This document shows positions 1 to 6,798 of a stretch of 12,130 bases of DNA, piece by piece. The position numbers and the translations under genes were made by a program. Source of the DNA: CAYQAE01 sp964415445 [NCBI: uncultured archaeon] (GTDB lineage Archaea; CAYQAE01); contig CAYQAE010000056.1 of the NCBI GenBank assembly GCA_964415445.1, forward strand, positions 1 to 12,130, read 5' to 3'. The notes under the pieces were generated by a model. That model did not search any database. It was given only the letters and a program-made list of their open reading frames with translations, and was not told the DNA's origin. Each line of letters opens with the position of its first letter. Position 1 is the first letter of the stretch.

Positions 1-2511
1 GGGTCTGAAGGAAGTATATATGTTATTAGATCTAATAATACATTTTTTAATTGTTCAATTATAGGCAATATAACCACAGATTCAAATAGTTCTACAAAAA
101 TAATTTCATCATCTTTATCCAACTATATACTACTTAAACAAAATTCTATTGTTGAATTATCAAATATATCATATAATGAATTTAGTGAAAATTTAATAGT
201 TGATAAACGTATTTTTCTATATCATAGCAGTTCTCTAATTGACTTAGTAGAACCATATGTAAATATTACATCTTCAGAAGACTCTGAAATCAAGGAATAT
301 AATCTAACTTGGTGTGGAGAAGATATAGGATATGGTCTTATTAATTATACTATATATCTCAATAATTCATTTTACAATAATTATTCAAAGAACATAAATA
401 ATGCTACTTTAGAATTATCACCGGGCATAAATAATATAAAAGTGATAGCTACAGACGGTGGAGGTAATATTTTTATTGATATAATTAATGTAGCTTTAAA
501 TGATACATCTCCTCCAACATACAAAAATATAACTGAAAGTTCAGAATCAATTGAGCTAGGTAATACAATTACAATATATATTGATGTAGTTGACAATATT
601 GAGGTATGTGAAGTCTTAATTGAATTAAATGGATTTAATTATACTATGAAAAAAGATAACAATATCTATTCTTATAATTTATATCCACAAACTGATGGCA
701 CAAAATATTACAAGATATATATGAACGATACTTCAAATAATTGGAATTCTACGTCTAATTATGATTTTGAAGTTTTTGATACATCATCACCTAGATATGA
801 TAATATAACTGAATCAGCTGATCCTCTAGAATTGGGAGAAACTGAAATTATCACTATTGATATTTTTGATGGGTTAGGAATTATAGATCAAGTTTTAATT
901 GAAATTGCCAACAAAAATTATACAATGACTAAATATTCAAAAAACACATACATATACAATAATTGGAATCCTTCGAGTATAGGAATTAAGAATTATGTAA
1001 TTTATATGAATGATACTGAAAATAATATGAATATAACTTCAGGTTCTATCGAAGTTGAAGATACAACTGCACCTACATGGAATAATTTAGATGAAATATC
1101 TGATCCTTTGGAATTAGGTTTAAATGCATCTATCCAAATTAATGTATATGATAAAAATGGTGTTGGAGTTGCCTCTGTAATTTTAGAAGTAGAAGGTACC
1201 ACCAATTATTCAATGGTAAATATTGATGGAAATACTTATGTAAATAATAGCTGGAAGCCTTCAAAAATAGGCATTCATAGCTACAAAATATATATGAACG
1301 ACACTGAAGGAAATATTAATACCACTTTTTCAACTCTCAGTGCAGAAGATAATGCCCCTCCAACATATAAAGACATATTTGAAAGCTCAGATCCAATTAT
1401 ATTAGGTGAGACAATTACAATTTCAATAAACATCACAGATAATGTTGAAATATGCAAAGTTTTGATTGAATATTGTGGAATAAATCATACTATGGCAAAA
1501 AATGGAGATATTTATTCATATTCATTTAGAACAAAAAGCACGGGAAAGAAAACGTATATAATATATATGAATGATTCATCTGGAAATATTAATCAAATTG
1601 CAGGTTCATTTTTAATTAAATATCCTAAAGGAACTGTTTCAGTTGAATTAGGTTTCAATAAAATAAACTTATCAGAAAATAACATCTCAATTAATTTCAA
1701 TTCAAGTGAAAATGGAATATTTACAATAACTACCACTTCTAAAACACCTACTATTTTAAACACTTCAAAATCAATAATATATCTTAATATTACAACTGAT
1801 ACAAATGTTTCAAATATAACAATTAGCTGGAAATATACTAATTCACAGCTAGCTGCATTAGGATTAATCCCAGAAGACCTTACATTCTTATATTGGAATG
1901 AAACTTCATCAAAATGGTTTGAAATTGAAACTGAGATAGATACTAAATTACAGATTATTAAAGCAAACTTAGACCATTTCTCATATTATGCAATTGGAGA
2001 AAAAATAGATAAAGACTTATCAAATGAATCTGGACTAACTAATTTATTTTTAGCTATCTTAATTATGGGTATAATTATAAGTAGCATTGTTGGTTTTTTT
2101 TCATTTACTGTAAAAAGACCAATAGGAAGCAATTCAGGGGGGCAATTGATTGTAGATAGACCTGTAACTCTTTCAATTTCACAAATCAAAGCAATAACAC
2201 CCAAAAAAGCAAAGATTTTAAAGATATTATATGAGAATTACAATAACAGGCTTTCAAAGCCATATACTACCCAGAATGATTTAGCTAAGAAATTAAAGAT
2301 TTCTTCTGCGACATTAAACCGTCATCTAAAAGAGTTAAAAGATGCAAACTTGATTAAAAAGATCAATTTCCCAGAAATAAAAAGAGATTATAAATATAGA
2401 TATGATAGCCGAACTCTTTATGTCTATTATGTTGATGAACCCATACATGAACTAAAAGAAAATGGAAATTTTATCCCAACTTCTTTTGAAAATGAAGTTA
2501 GCAAAAATTAA
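1..2511 (+). CDS. Partial (5'-truncated) surface protein with Ig-like repeats, one membrane helix and a cytoplasmic winged-helix DNA-binding domain
   Basis: Frame 1 is open from base 1 to the TAA at 2509-2511 (836 residues visible), so the true start lies upstream. The GTG at 442 falls inside an Ig-like domain and is not a credible start. Visible residues 1-70 look like beta-helix repeats. Residues 85-165 resemble an Ig/FN3-like domain ending in the usual A-x-D-x-x-G-N type motif. Four Ig-like repeats follow (168-540), each carrying a Y-x-I-Y-M-N-D-[TS] motif. Next is a stalk domain (about 541-667) containing ITISWKYTNSQL and ending in DHFSYYAIG, like domains that precede archaeal surface anchors. 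One hydrophobic helix (about 681-703) is followed by basic residues. A winged helix-turn-helix occupies about 731-809, with recognition region KISSATLNRHLKELKDA. About three dozen N-x-S/T sequons suggest a glycosylated ectodomain. I infer outside sensing coupled to DNA binding inside. Ligand and target are unknown. Confidence 0.85.
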   Translation, partial: GSEGSIYVIRSNNTFFNCSIIGNITTDSNSSTKIISSSLSNYILLKQNSIVELSNISYNEFSENLIVDKRIFLYHSSSLIDLVEPYVNITSSEDSEIKEYNLTWCGEDIGYGLINYTIYLNNSFYNNYSKNINNATLELSPGINNIKVIATDGGGNIFIDIINVALNDTSPPTYKNITESSESIELGNTITIYIDVVDNIEVCEVLIELNGFNYTMKKDNNIYSYNLYPQTDGTKYYKIYMNDTSNNWNSTSNYDFEVFDTSSPRYDNITESADPLELGETEIITIDIFDGLGIIDQVLIEIANKNYTMTKYSKNTYIYNNWNPSSIGIKNYVIYMNDTENNMNITSGSIEVEDTTAPTWNNLDEISDPLELGLNASIQINVYDKNGVGVASVILEVEGTTNYSMVNIDGNTYVNNSWKPSKIGIHSYKIYMNDTEGNINTTFSTLSAEDNAPPTYKDIFESSDPIILGETITISINITDNVEICKVLIEYCGINHTMAKNGDIYSYSFRTKSTGKKTYIIYMNDSSGNINQIAGSFLIKYPKGTVSVELGFNKINLSENNISINFNSSENGIFTITTTSKTPTILNTSKSIIYLNITTDTNVSNITISWKYTNSQLAALGLIPEDLTFLYWNETSSKWFEIETEIDTKLQIIKANLDHFSYYAIGEKIDKDLSNESGLTNLFLAILIMGIIISSIVGFFSFTVKRPIGSNSGGQLIVDRPVTLSISQIKAITPKKAKILKILYENYNNRLSKPYTTQNDLAKKLKISSATLNRHLKELKDANLIKKINFPEIKRDYKYRYDSRTLYVYYVDEPIHELKENGNFIPTSFENEVSKN
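502..1620 (+). repeat. Four tandem Ig-like repeats encoded within the surface protein
   Basis: The repeats begin at bases 502, 778, 1060 and 1348 and are each 91-96 codons long. Each opens with D-[TN]-x-[AS]-P-x-[YW] and carries [LI]-G about 16 residues later. Near its end each has Y-x-I-Y-M-N-D-[TS]-x-x-N. Repeats 1 and 4 resemble each other most: both have D-N-[IV]-E-[VI]-C and I-Y-S-Y. Repeats 2 and 3 share D-P-L-E-L-G and W-x-P-S-x-I-G-I. The DNA copies have diverged, with only short stretches such as TATATATGAA well kept, so the duplications are not recent. Confidence 0.85.
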
Positions 2512-2513
2512 AA

Positions 2514-2534
2514 CTTTTTATTAAAAATTTTTTT
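2514..2534 (+). terminator. U-run terminator of the surface-protein gene
   Basis: Just after the stop codon, TTTTTA and TAAAAA arms around a single T are followed by seven T residues at 2528-2534. Archaeal polymerase terminates at U-runs, and a hairpin is not required. The position fits the end of the first gene. Confidence 0.5.
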
Positions 2535-2763
2535 AGTAAATGATCAAATTAGTTTAATAATCGTTTAAAATTACTATATGTAGGTTTAATAAAATAATAA
2601 ATATATTAAGAGTATCAAAAAATAAGTTCAAAATTATAAGGTAATTTTATATGTATAGGTAAATATTCCTGCTAATTTGAAATGAAAAAAGCTTGCATTA
2701 TCCAAAATATATTCAAAAAAGTTATCTCAGAAAAAATTAACTTCTAGCATTTCATGCTACTTC

Positions 2764-2781
2764 TTAGCACTAAATTTATAT
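2764..2781 (+). promoter_or_regulatory. Putative archaeal promoter (TATA box) of the micro-gene
   Basis: TTAGCACTAAATTTATATA contains a TATA-like TTTATATA at 2774-2781. Archaeal initiation about 25 bases downstream would fall near 2803-2806. That leaves a leader of nearly 30 bases carrying the GTGAT ribosome binding site at 2824-2828. A close copy of the upstream half (TTAGCACCAAATT) lies at 3095-3107, also next to a TATA-like run. Confidence 0.5.
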
Positions 2782-2798
2782 ATGGTGATTATCACCAT
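2782..2798 (+). promoter_or_regulatory. 17-bp perfect palindrome, operator-like
   Basis: ATGGTGAT-T-ATCACCAT has two perfect 8-bp arms around one central base. It starts directly after the TATA box and lies between it and the expected start site, a place where archaeal repressors block transcription. The half-site GGTGAT also equals the Shine-Dalgarno core. A role in RNA therefore cannot be excluded, although the site should lie upstream of the transcript. The binding protein is unknown. Confidence 0.5.
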
Positions 2799-2832
2799 TA
2801 AATATACCTAATAACAAATTTATGTGATTTAA

Positions 2833-2985
2833 TTGAAAAATCCAATTCAAAATGTTTATGGCGTGCATAAAAATAGAGCAGAAGACTTAATTAAAGTAAG
2901 ATCATTAATACAAGAAATTACCAATATATGTGGAAATCAACTTAAATTAGAAGATATAGTAACAAAATCTAAAGTCACTGTTTAA
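2833..2985 (+). CDS. Candidate 50-aa small protein, unknown function
   Basis: A TTG at 2833 opens a frame of 50 codons ending at TAA 2983-2985. The preceding codon is a stop (TAA 2830-2832), so TTG is the earliest possible start. GTGAT at 2824-2828 matches the anti-Shine-Dalgarno end of archaeal 16S rRNA, with four bases of spacing. TTG starts are also used by pfdA and ftsY in this window. The product begins MKNPIQNVYGVHKNRAEDL, is mainly a charged amphipathic helix, has one cysteine (residue 33), and lacks a signal peptide or membrane helix. I recognise no family. A promoter and palindrome sit upstream and a hairpin downstream, which favours a real unit. It could instead be the relic of a longer gene, or an RNA gene with a chance ORF. 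Confidence 0.4.
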   Translation: MKNPIQNVYGVHKNRAEDLIKVRSLIQEITNICGNQLKLEDIVTKSKVTV

Positions 2986-3017
2986 CGCTATTAAATTCCC
3001 GCATTTTCCACCACTCT

Positions 3018-3071
3018 GTGTCTACGAGAATTCTTCTCGTAGACACTTATATTTTCAAATTATATTTTTTT
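3018..3071 (+). terminator. Strong hairpin followed by a T-run
   Basis: GTGTCTACGAGAA and TTCTCGTAGACAC form a perfect 13-bp stem with a TTC loop (3018-3046). Seven T residues follow at 3065-3071. This is by far the strongest inverted repeat I see in the window, set in very AT-rich DNA. It lies 33 bases past the small ORF and could end its transcript or stabilise a small RNA 3' end. The 18-base distance to the T-run is long for a bacterial-type terminator. Confidence 0.45.
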
Positions 3072-3094
3072 ACGTGCTTATTTGTACTGTATCT

Positions 3095-3135
3095 TTAGCA
3101 CCAAATTATATAATATACAGATGATTTAATCGTCT
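3095..3135 (+). promoter_or_regulatory. Second promoter/palindrome module upstream of the histidine kinase
   Basis: TTAGCACCAAATT (3095-3107) repeats 12 of 13 bases of the element at 2764-2776. It runs into TATATAATATA. Directly after comes AGATGATT-T-AATCGTCT (3119-3135), with 8-bp arms, one mismatch and a single central T, the same layout as the palindrome at 2782-2798. If used, the kinase transcript would start near 3135-3145 and have a leader of about 100 bases. A TATA-like ATATTTTTATC at about 3199-3209 is an alternative. Confidence 0.4.
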
Positions 3136-3239
3136 TTATTATCTACTCAGATTTTTTTGAGCTTTTTAATCTCTTGTTTACCTTTTTTTAGAGAGAGATA
3201 TTTTTATCTACAAATTTATATGAAAAAGGTTAAACTTTA

Positions 3240-5732
3240 ATGGCAAAAACAAAAAATACAACAATTGAAGAAAATAAGATACTATTAGGAGTCATTAATG
3301 CATCTCAGGATGCTATTGCGATTGCAGATCTTACTGGTACCATAGAATATATTAATGATTCTTTTATAGATTTTTGGGGATATTCTGATCGAGAAGAGAT
3401 TCTTGGAAAAAACGCTGTCGATTTTTGGAAAAGCAAAAAAGAAGCTGTTAATGTAATCGATGCACTTTTTGAAAAAGGGTCATGGAACGGTGAATTAATT
3501 GGAAAAAGAGCCGATGGATCGTTTTTTACTTCATATCTCAATGCAAAAATGATCTATGATTCAAATAATGAACCAATCAGAATGTCAGGTTCATTTATGG
3601 ACATCTCTGATTTAAAAAAGACCAAAAAGAAACTACAAGATAGTAAACAGCGATATAAAAAGCTGCTCAATACTCTAAGCGAAGGAATATGGGTTATAGA
3701 TGAAGAAAATTATACTTCATTTGTTAATCCAAAGATGGCAGAAATTTTAGGATATACTGCTGAAGAAATGATTGGAAAACATCTATTTGATTTTATGGAA
3801 AAAGATTGTATTGAAGAATCTAAAAGATATATCAAAAGAAGAAAAGAAGGAAAAAAAGATCAACATGAATTTCAATTTGATCGAAAAGATGGAAAAAAAG
3901 TATGTACATTAATGAATGTTGCACCACTTACTAATGATGAAGGAAGATATATAGGTGCAATTGCTGGAGTTCTTGATATCACAGAACGTAAAAAAATGCA
4001 ACTACAATTAAAACGCAACAACAAACATTTGGAAATATTAAATTCAATAAGTATAGCAATAAATAAGTCACTTAATATCTCAGAAGTAATTGATACAGCG
4101 CTAGAGAAAACATGTGATGTGCTTGAAGCTGATGGAGGACTATTTTATCTTTGGAATGAGTCTAGTAAATCATTTAATCCTCTATCCTATCTTAGGATAT
4201 CAAAAAAAGTTATCAAAGATGTCAAAGGATTTAAAATAGGACAAGGACTCTCAGGAACTGTAGCAGAAACACAAAAAGCATTAATAATATCTAATATAGC
4301 TGATAATAAAAAAAACATTTCAAAAAATGCAATAAAAGAAGGACTAAGATCGTATGCAGCAGTACCAATAATGATTAAAAACAAAACTGAAGCAGTTTTG
4401 ACTCTTTTGTCAAAAAAATCTGATTTTTTTTCAAAAAGAGATCTGAAACTTTTAGAATCGATAGCAGTACATATTTCACTAGCATTACAAAATGCTAGAT
4501 TATACCACAATTTGAAGAATTTTAACGAAAAACTAGAAAATAAAATAGAAAAAAAATCAAAAGAGCTAGAAAAGAGTACCAAAGATTTACAAAAAGCTAT
4601 TAGAGCAGCCAATAAATCACAAACTTTAGAAAATCTCGGGATGTTTGCAGCAGGAATCGCACATGATTTAAATAATCATTTTGTATCTATAATGGGAAAC
4701 ATTGATCTTGCAAAAACAAAGTTAAAAAAGAATCAAAATCCATCAACTCTCCTAGATGATTCGATTCAAGCATGTAATAGAGCAAAAAAGTTAATAAAAT
4801 CTATATTAACATTTTCAAAAGGCGAAAGACCAAAAAAACAAATTGTAAGTATTGAAAAAATCATTAACGAATCTTTGAATTTATCAATGAGTGGATCAAA
4901 TCATAAATGCGAATTAAAAATTTCTCCAGATATTAAAAAAGTAAACGCAGACAAAAGACAAATTATTAATGTAATTACAAATATTATCATAAATGCTAAA
5001 GAATCTATGCCAAAAGGCGGAATTATCACAATAAAAGCAAAGAATATAGAAATCAAAAAAGATGATATTACTCAACTAAATGAAGGAAATTACATTAAAA
5101 TTGAAATTAAAGATCAAGGAATAGGAATAGCAAAAGAAAATTATTCAAAAATATTTACTCCATTTTTTACTACAAAACCAAATGGTACAGGCATTGGATT
5201 AGCAAAATCTCATACAATCATTAAAAAACACAATGGAATTATAGATTTCGAATCAAACAAAGAAGGCACTAGTTTCTACATTTATCTTCCTGTGGCTAAA
5301 TTAGATGACCAAAAAACTGAAGAAAATGCATCTAAACAAAAGAGCAAAGAAAAAGAGATTAAGAAAAAAATAATGATTATGGATGATGAAAGATCTATTA
5401 GATTCTTTTTCAAAGAATTTTTGTCCTTTTACAACTATGAAATAGTTGAAGCTAAAAACGGAGAAGAAGCTATAAAAAAATATAAAGAATCCATAAAATC
5501 AGATCCTATTGATCTCTTAATTATGGACCTTACAATTCCAGGAGGCATGGGCGGTATTGATGCAATTAAAAAACTAAAAGAGATCAATGAGAATGTTAAA
5601 GCAATTGTATCAAGCGGATATTCAAATGACGATGCATTGACTAAACCAAAAAAATATGGATTTTCTGCTGCAGTTGCAAAGCCTTTTGAGATTCAACAAA
5701 TGCTTAAAATAATTAAAAAACTAACTAAATAA
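3240..5732 (+). CDS. Soluble hybrid sensor histidine kinase (PAS-PAS-GAF-HisKA-HATPase-receiver)
   Basis: 830 residues with no membrane helix, so cytoplasmic sensing is expected. PAS domains lie at about 13-125 and 138-252, a GAF domain at 266-417 and a coiled coil at 418-460. The phospho-accepting histidine is His475 in G-I-A-H-D-L-N-N. The ATPase domain shows Asn585 (N box), D625-Q-G-I-G629 (G1) and G649-T-G-I-G-L (G2). After a lysine/glutamate-rich linker, a receiver (about 709-830) has Asp715/Asp716, phosphorylatable Asp763 and Lys814, so both modules look active. The kinase core resembles bacterial multi-sensor hybrid kinases (G-S-N and F-F-T-T-K motifs), which suggests acquisition from bacteria. 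There is no output domain and no response regulator nearby, so its partner is unknown. ATG 3240 follows AAGGT at 3226-3230 with nine bases of spacing. Confidence 0.93.
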   Translation: MAKTKNTTIEENKILLGVINASQDAIAIADLTGTIEYINDSFIDFWGYSDREEILGKNAVDFWKSKKEAVNVIDALFEKGSWNGELIGKRADGSFFTSYLNAKMIYDSNNEPIRMSGSFMDISDLKKTKKKLQDSKQRYKKLLNTLSEGIWVIDEENYTSFVNPKMAEILGYTAEEMIGKHLFDFMEKDCIEESKRYIKRRKEGKKDQHEFQFDRKDGKKVCTLMNVAPLTNDEGRYIGAIAGVLDITERKKMQLQLKRNNKHLEILNSISIAINKSLNISEVIDTALEKTCDVLEADGGLFYLWNESSKSFNPLSYLRISKKVIKDVKGFKIGQGLSGTVAETQKALIISNIADNKKNISKNAIKEGLRSYAAVPIMIKNKTEAVLTLLSKKSDFFSKRDLKLLESIAVHISLALQNARLYHNLKNFNEKLENKIEKKSKELEKSTKDLQKAIRAANKSQTLENLGMFAAGIAHDLNNHFVSIMGNIDLAKTKLKKNQNPSTLLDDSIQACNRAKKLIKSILTFSKGERPKKQIVSIEKIINESLNLSMSGSNHKCELKISPDIKKVNADKRQIINVITNIIINAKESMPKGGIITIKAKNIEIKKDDITQLNEGNYIKIEIKDQGIGIAKENYSKIFTPFFTTKPNGTGIGLAKSHTIIKKHNGIIDFESNKEGTSFYIYLPVAKLDDQKTEENASKQKSKEKEIKKKIMIMDDERSIRFFFKEFLSFYNYEIVEAKNGEEAIKKYKESIKSDPIDLLIMDLTIPGGMGGIDAIKKLKEINENVKAIVSSGYSNDDALTKPKKYGFSAAVAKPFEIQQMLKIIKKLTK

Positions 5733-5760
5733 TTTATTTTTTTATTCTTTTATTTTTAAT
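5733..5760 (+). terminator. T-rich terminator after the histidine kinase
   Basis: Right after the stop codon the plus strand is almost purely T and A, with runs of seven, four and five T. This fits archaeal U-run termination and separates the kinase from the aif6 operon, which has its own promoter downstream. Confidence 0.5.
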
Positions 5761-5813
5761 AATTCTTCAATTAATCATTTTACTTTTTTTCAAGATAATA
5801 GATATAATTTTGT

Positions 5814-5841
5814 AAAAAACCTTTATGCGTTTTTCGAAAAA
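5814..5841 (+). promoter_or_regulatory. Putative promoter of the aif6-rpl18a-pfdA-ftsY operon
   Basis: TAAAAAACCTTTATGCG resembles an archaeal BRE plus TATA box (TTTATG, 5822-5827). A start near 5848 would give a leader of about 36 bases with AGGT at 5873-5876, eight bases before the ATG. A 12-bp palindrome TTTTTCGAAAAA (5830-5841) lies between TATA box and expected start, possibly an operator but also easy to get by chance. ATAATATATTAA at about 5850 is an alternative TATA box. Confidence 0.45.
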
Positions 5842-5884
5842 TCCCTAACATAATATATTAATTTGAATAGATAGGTCAAAAAAG

Positions 5885-6547
5885 ATGAGAATGATAACTA
5901 CATCTATAGAAGGTAATTCATTTATAGGAATTTATGGAATTGCCACAGACAATTATATTATACTTTCAGAAATTATCAAAAATACAAAAAAGTTTGAAGA
6001 AGTCTTAAAAGTTGATGCAATAACCACTGATATAGCTTCATCAAGAGTAGTAGGATGTCTGTGTTGCGGAAATTCAAACGGGATAATAGTTTCTAATTTT
6101 GGAAATAATTCTGAAATTGAAAAAATAAAGCAACTAAATATAAATGTAAAAAAAATTCAATCTAAACATAATGCCATAGGTAATTTAGTACTGGCAAATG
6201 ATAGAGGTGCTATTGCTTCTGAGATGCTCAATAAAAATACATTAAAAGAAATTGAAGACATATTAGGAGTTGAAACAATTCATTCCACAATAGCAGGTTT
6301 TAAAAATGTTGGATCTGTCGCTGTATCTACAAATAAAGGTATTATAGCACATCCTGCAATTAAAGAAGATGAAATAAAAATATTAGAAGATGTTTTAAAA
6401 GTTGAAGTTGACATTGGAACTGCCAATTTCGGAGTTCCTTATCTAAATTCGTGCTTAGTTGCAAATTCAAATGGAGTAGTAGTTGGTAGTAATAGTTCAG
6501 GTACTGAATTGATAAGGATAGAACAAGCATTAGATTTAATAGGATGA
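5885..6547 (+). CDS. eif6: Translation initiation factor aIF6
   Basis: 220 residues, the usual length of archaeal aIF6/eIF6. The factor binds the large ribosomal subunit and prevents premature joining with the small subunit. The protein shows the repeating pattern of the five-fold pseudo-symmetric pentein fold. Each unit has a short N-x-x-G-x-[IV] element: SNGIIVS near 60, NDRGAIAS near 105, TNKGIIAHP near 150 and NSNGVVVG near the C-terminus. The C-terminal GTELIRIEQAL matches the family end. ATG 5885 is preceded by AGGT, and a second ATG at 5891 is a less likely start. It is the first gene of a four-gene run, overlapping the next gene by ATGA. In many archaea L39e and L31e genes sit upstream; here there is a histidine kinase instead. 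Confidence 0.96.
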   Translation: MRMITTSIEGNSFIGIYGIATDNYIILSEIIKNTKKFEEVLKVDAITTDIASSRVVGCLCCGNSNGIIVSNFGNNSEIEKIKQLNINVKKIQSKHNAIGNLVLANDRGAIASEMLNKNTLKEIEDILGVETIHSTIAGFKNVGSVAVSTNKGIIAHPAIKEDEIKILEDVLKVEVDIGTANFGVPYLNSCLVANSNGVVVGSNSSGTELIRIEQALDLIG

Positions 6548-6798
6548 TTGAGATGGGAATTAAAAATTATCGTAGTGTGGGAACATTTAGGATGGGAAAA
6601 AAATACCACCCGTTTACTAAAGAGATAAGAGCTACAGATGAAAAACAAGTAAGAGAATTAATATTTACCCATTTTGGAAGTTGTCATGGACTAAAGAGAA
6701 ATTTAGTAAAAATTGAAAAAATAGATGAAATAAAAGATGATAAAGTCGAAGATATATTCCTAAAACAATTAATTCAAGCAAGGGAGCAAATTGAGTGA
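6544..6798 (+). CDS. rpl18a: Large-subunit ribosomal protein L18Ae (LX)
   Basis: 84 residues, close to the usual length of about 75-85 for archaeal LX/L18Ae, a small protein of the 50S subunit. Family features seen are the N-terminal strand YRSVGTFRMG, the FTKEIRA segment near residue 25, VRELIFTHFGSCHGLKR in the middle, and the acidic EKIDEIKDDKVED tail region. Its ATG overlaps the aIF6 stop codon (ATGA), implying translational coupling. A second in-frame ATG three codons later (6553) is possible. The position between aIF6 and prefoldin alpha is the standard archaeal order and supports the call strongly. Confidence 0.93.
   Translation: MIEMGIKNYRSVGTFRMGKKYHPFTKEIRATDEKQVRELIFTHFGSCHGLKRNLVKIEKIDEIKDDKVEDIFLKQLIQAREQIE

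Larger units (their letters stand above)
2512..3239. other. 728-base gap with a candidate micro-gene and two similar promoter/palindrome modules
   Basis: No long ORF exists on either strand. From left to right the gap holds a U-run (2528-2534), an AT-rich stretch, a small inverted repeat TAGCAT-TTC-ATGCTA (2745-2759), and a promoter (2764-2781). A 17-bp palindrome (2782-2798), a TTG-started 50-codon ORF (2833-2985), a strong hairpin (3018-3046) and a T-run (3065-3071) follow. A second promoter with an imperfect palindrome (3095-3135) and the leader of the histidine-kinase gene complete it. The region 2535-2740 shows nothing I can name. Confidence 0.6.

Noticed and set aside
442-2511. Surface-protein gene starting at the GTG at 442
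   Set aside because: The frame is open without interruption from base 1, and 442 lies inside a beta-sandwich domain whose first half is encoded upstream. There is no ribosome binding site.
2682-2747. A 21-codon ATG ORF upstream of the micro-gene promoter
   Set aside because: Very short, without a Shine-Dalgarno or a convincing TATA box at the right distance; chance is the simplest explanation.
2991-3013. A tRNA 3' end (TTAAATTCCCGC...CCACCA)
   Set aside because: The bases expected to form the 5' half of the T stem (2986-2990, CGCTA) do not pair with CCCGC. The T loop lacks the usual TTCRA pattern and no tRNA body precedes it. An attachment-site remnant cannot be shown either.
3212-3222. AAATTTATATG as TATA box of the histidine-kinase gene
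   Set aside because: It is so close to the ATG at 3240 that transcription would begin at or past the start codon and lose the AAGGT ribosome binding site.
4187-4612. 141-codon minus-strand ORF inside the histidine kinase
   Set aside because: It is the reverse shadow of the GAF and coiled-coil region. The protein is rich in Phe and Ser from antisense of Lys/Glu codons and fits no family.
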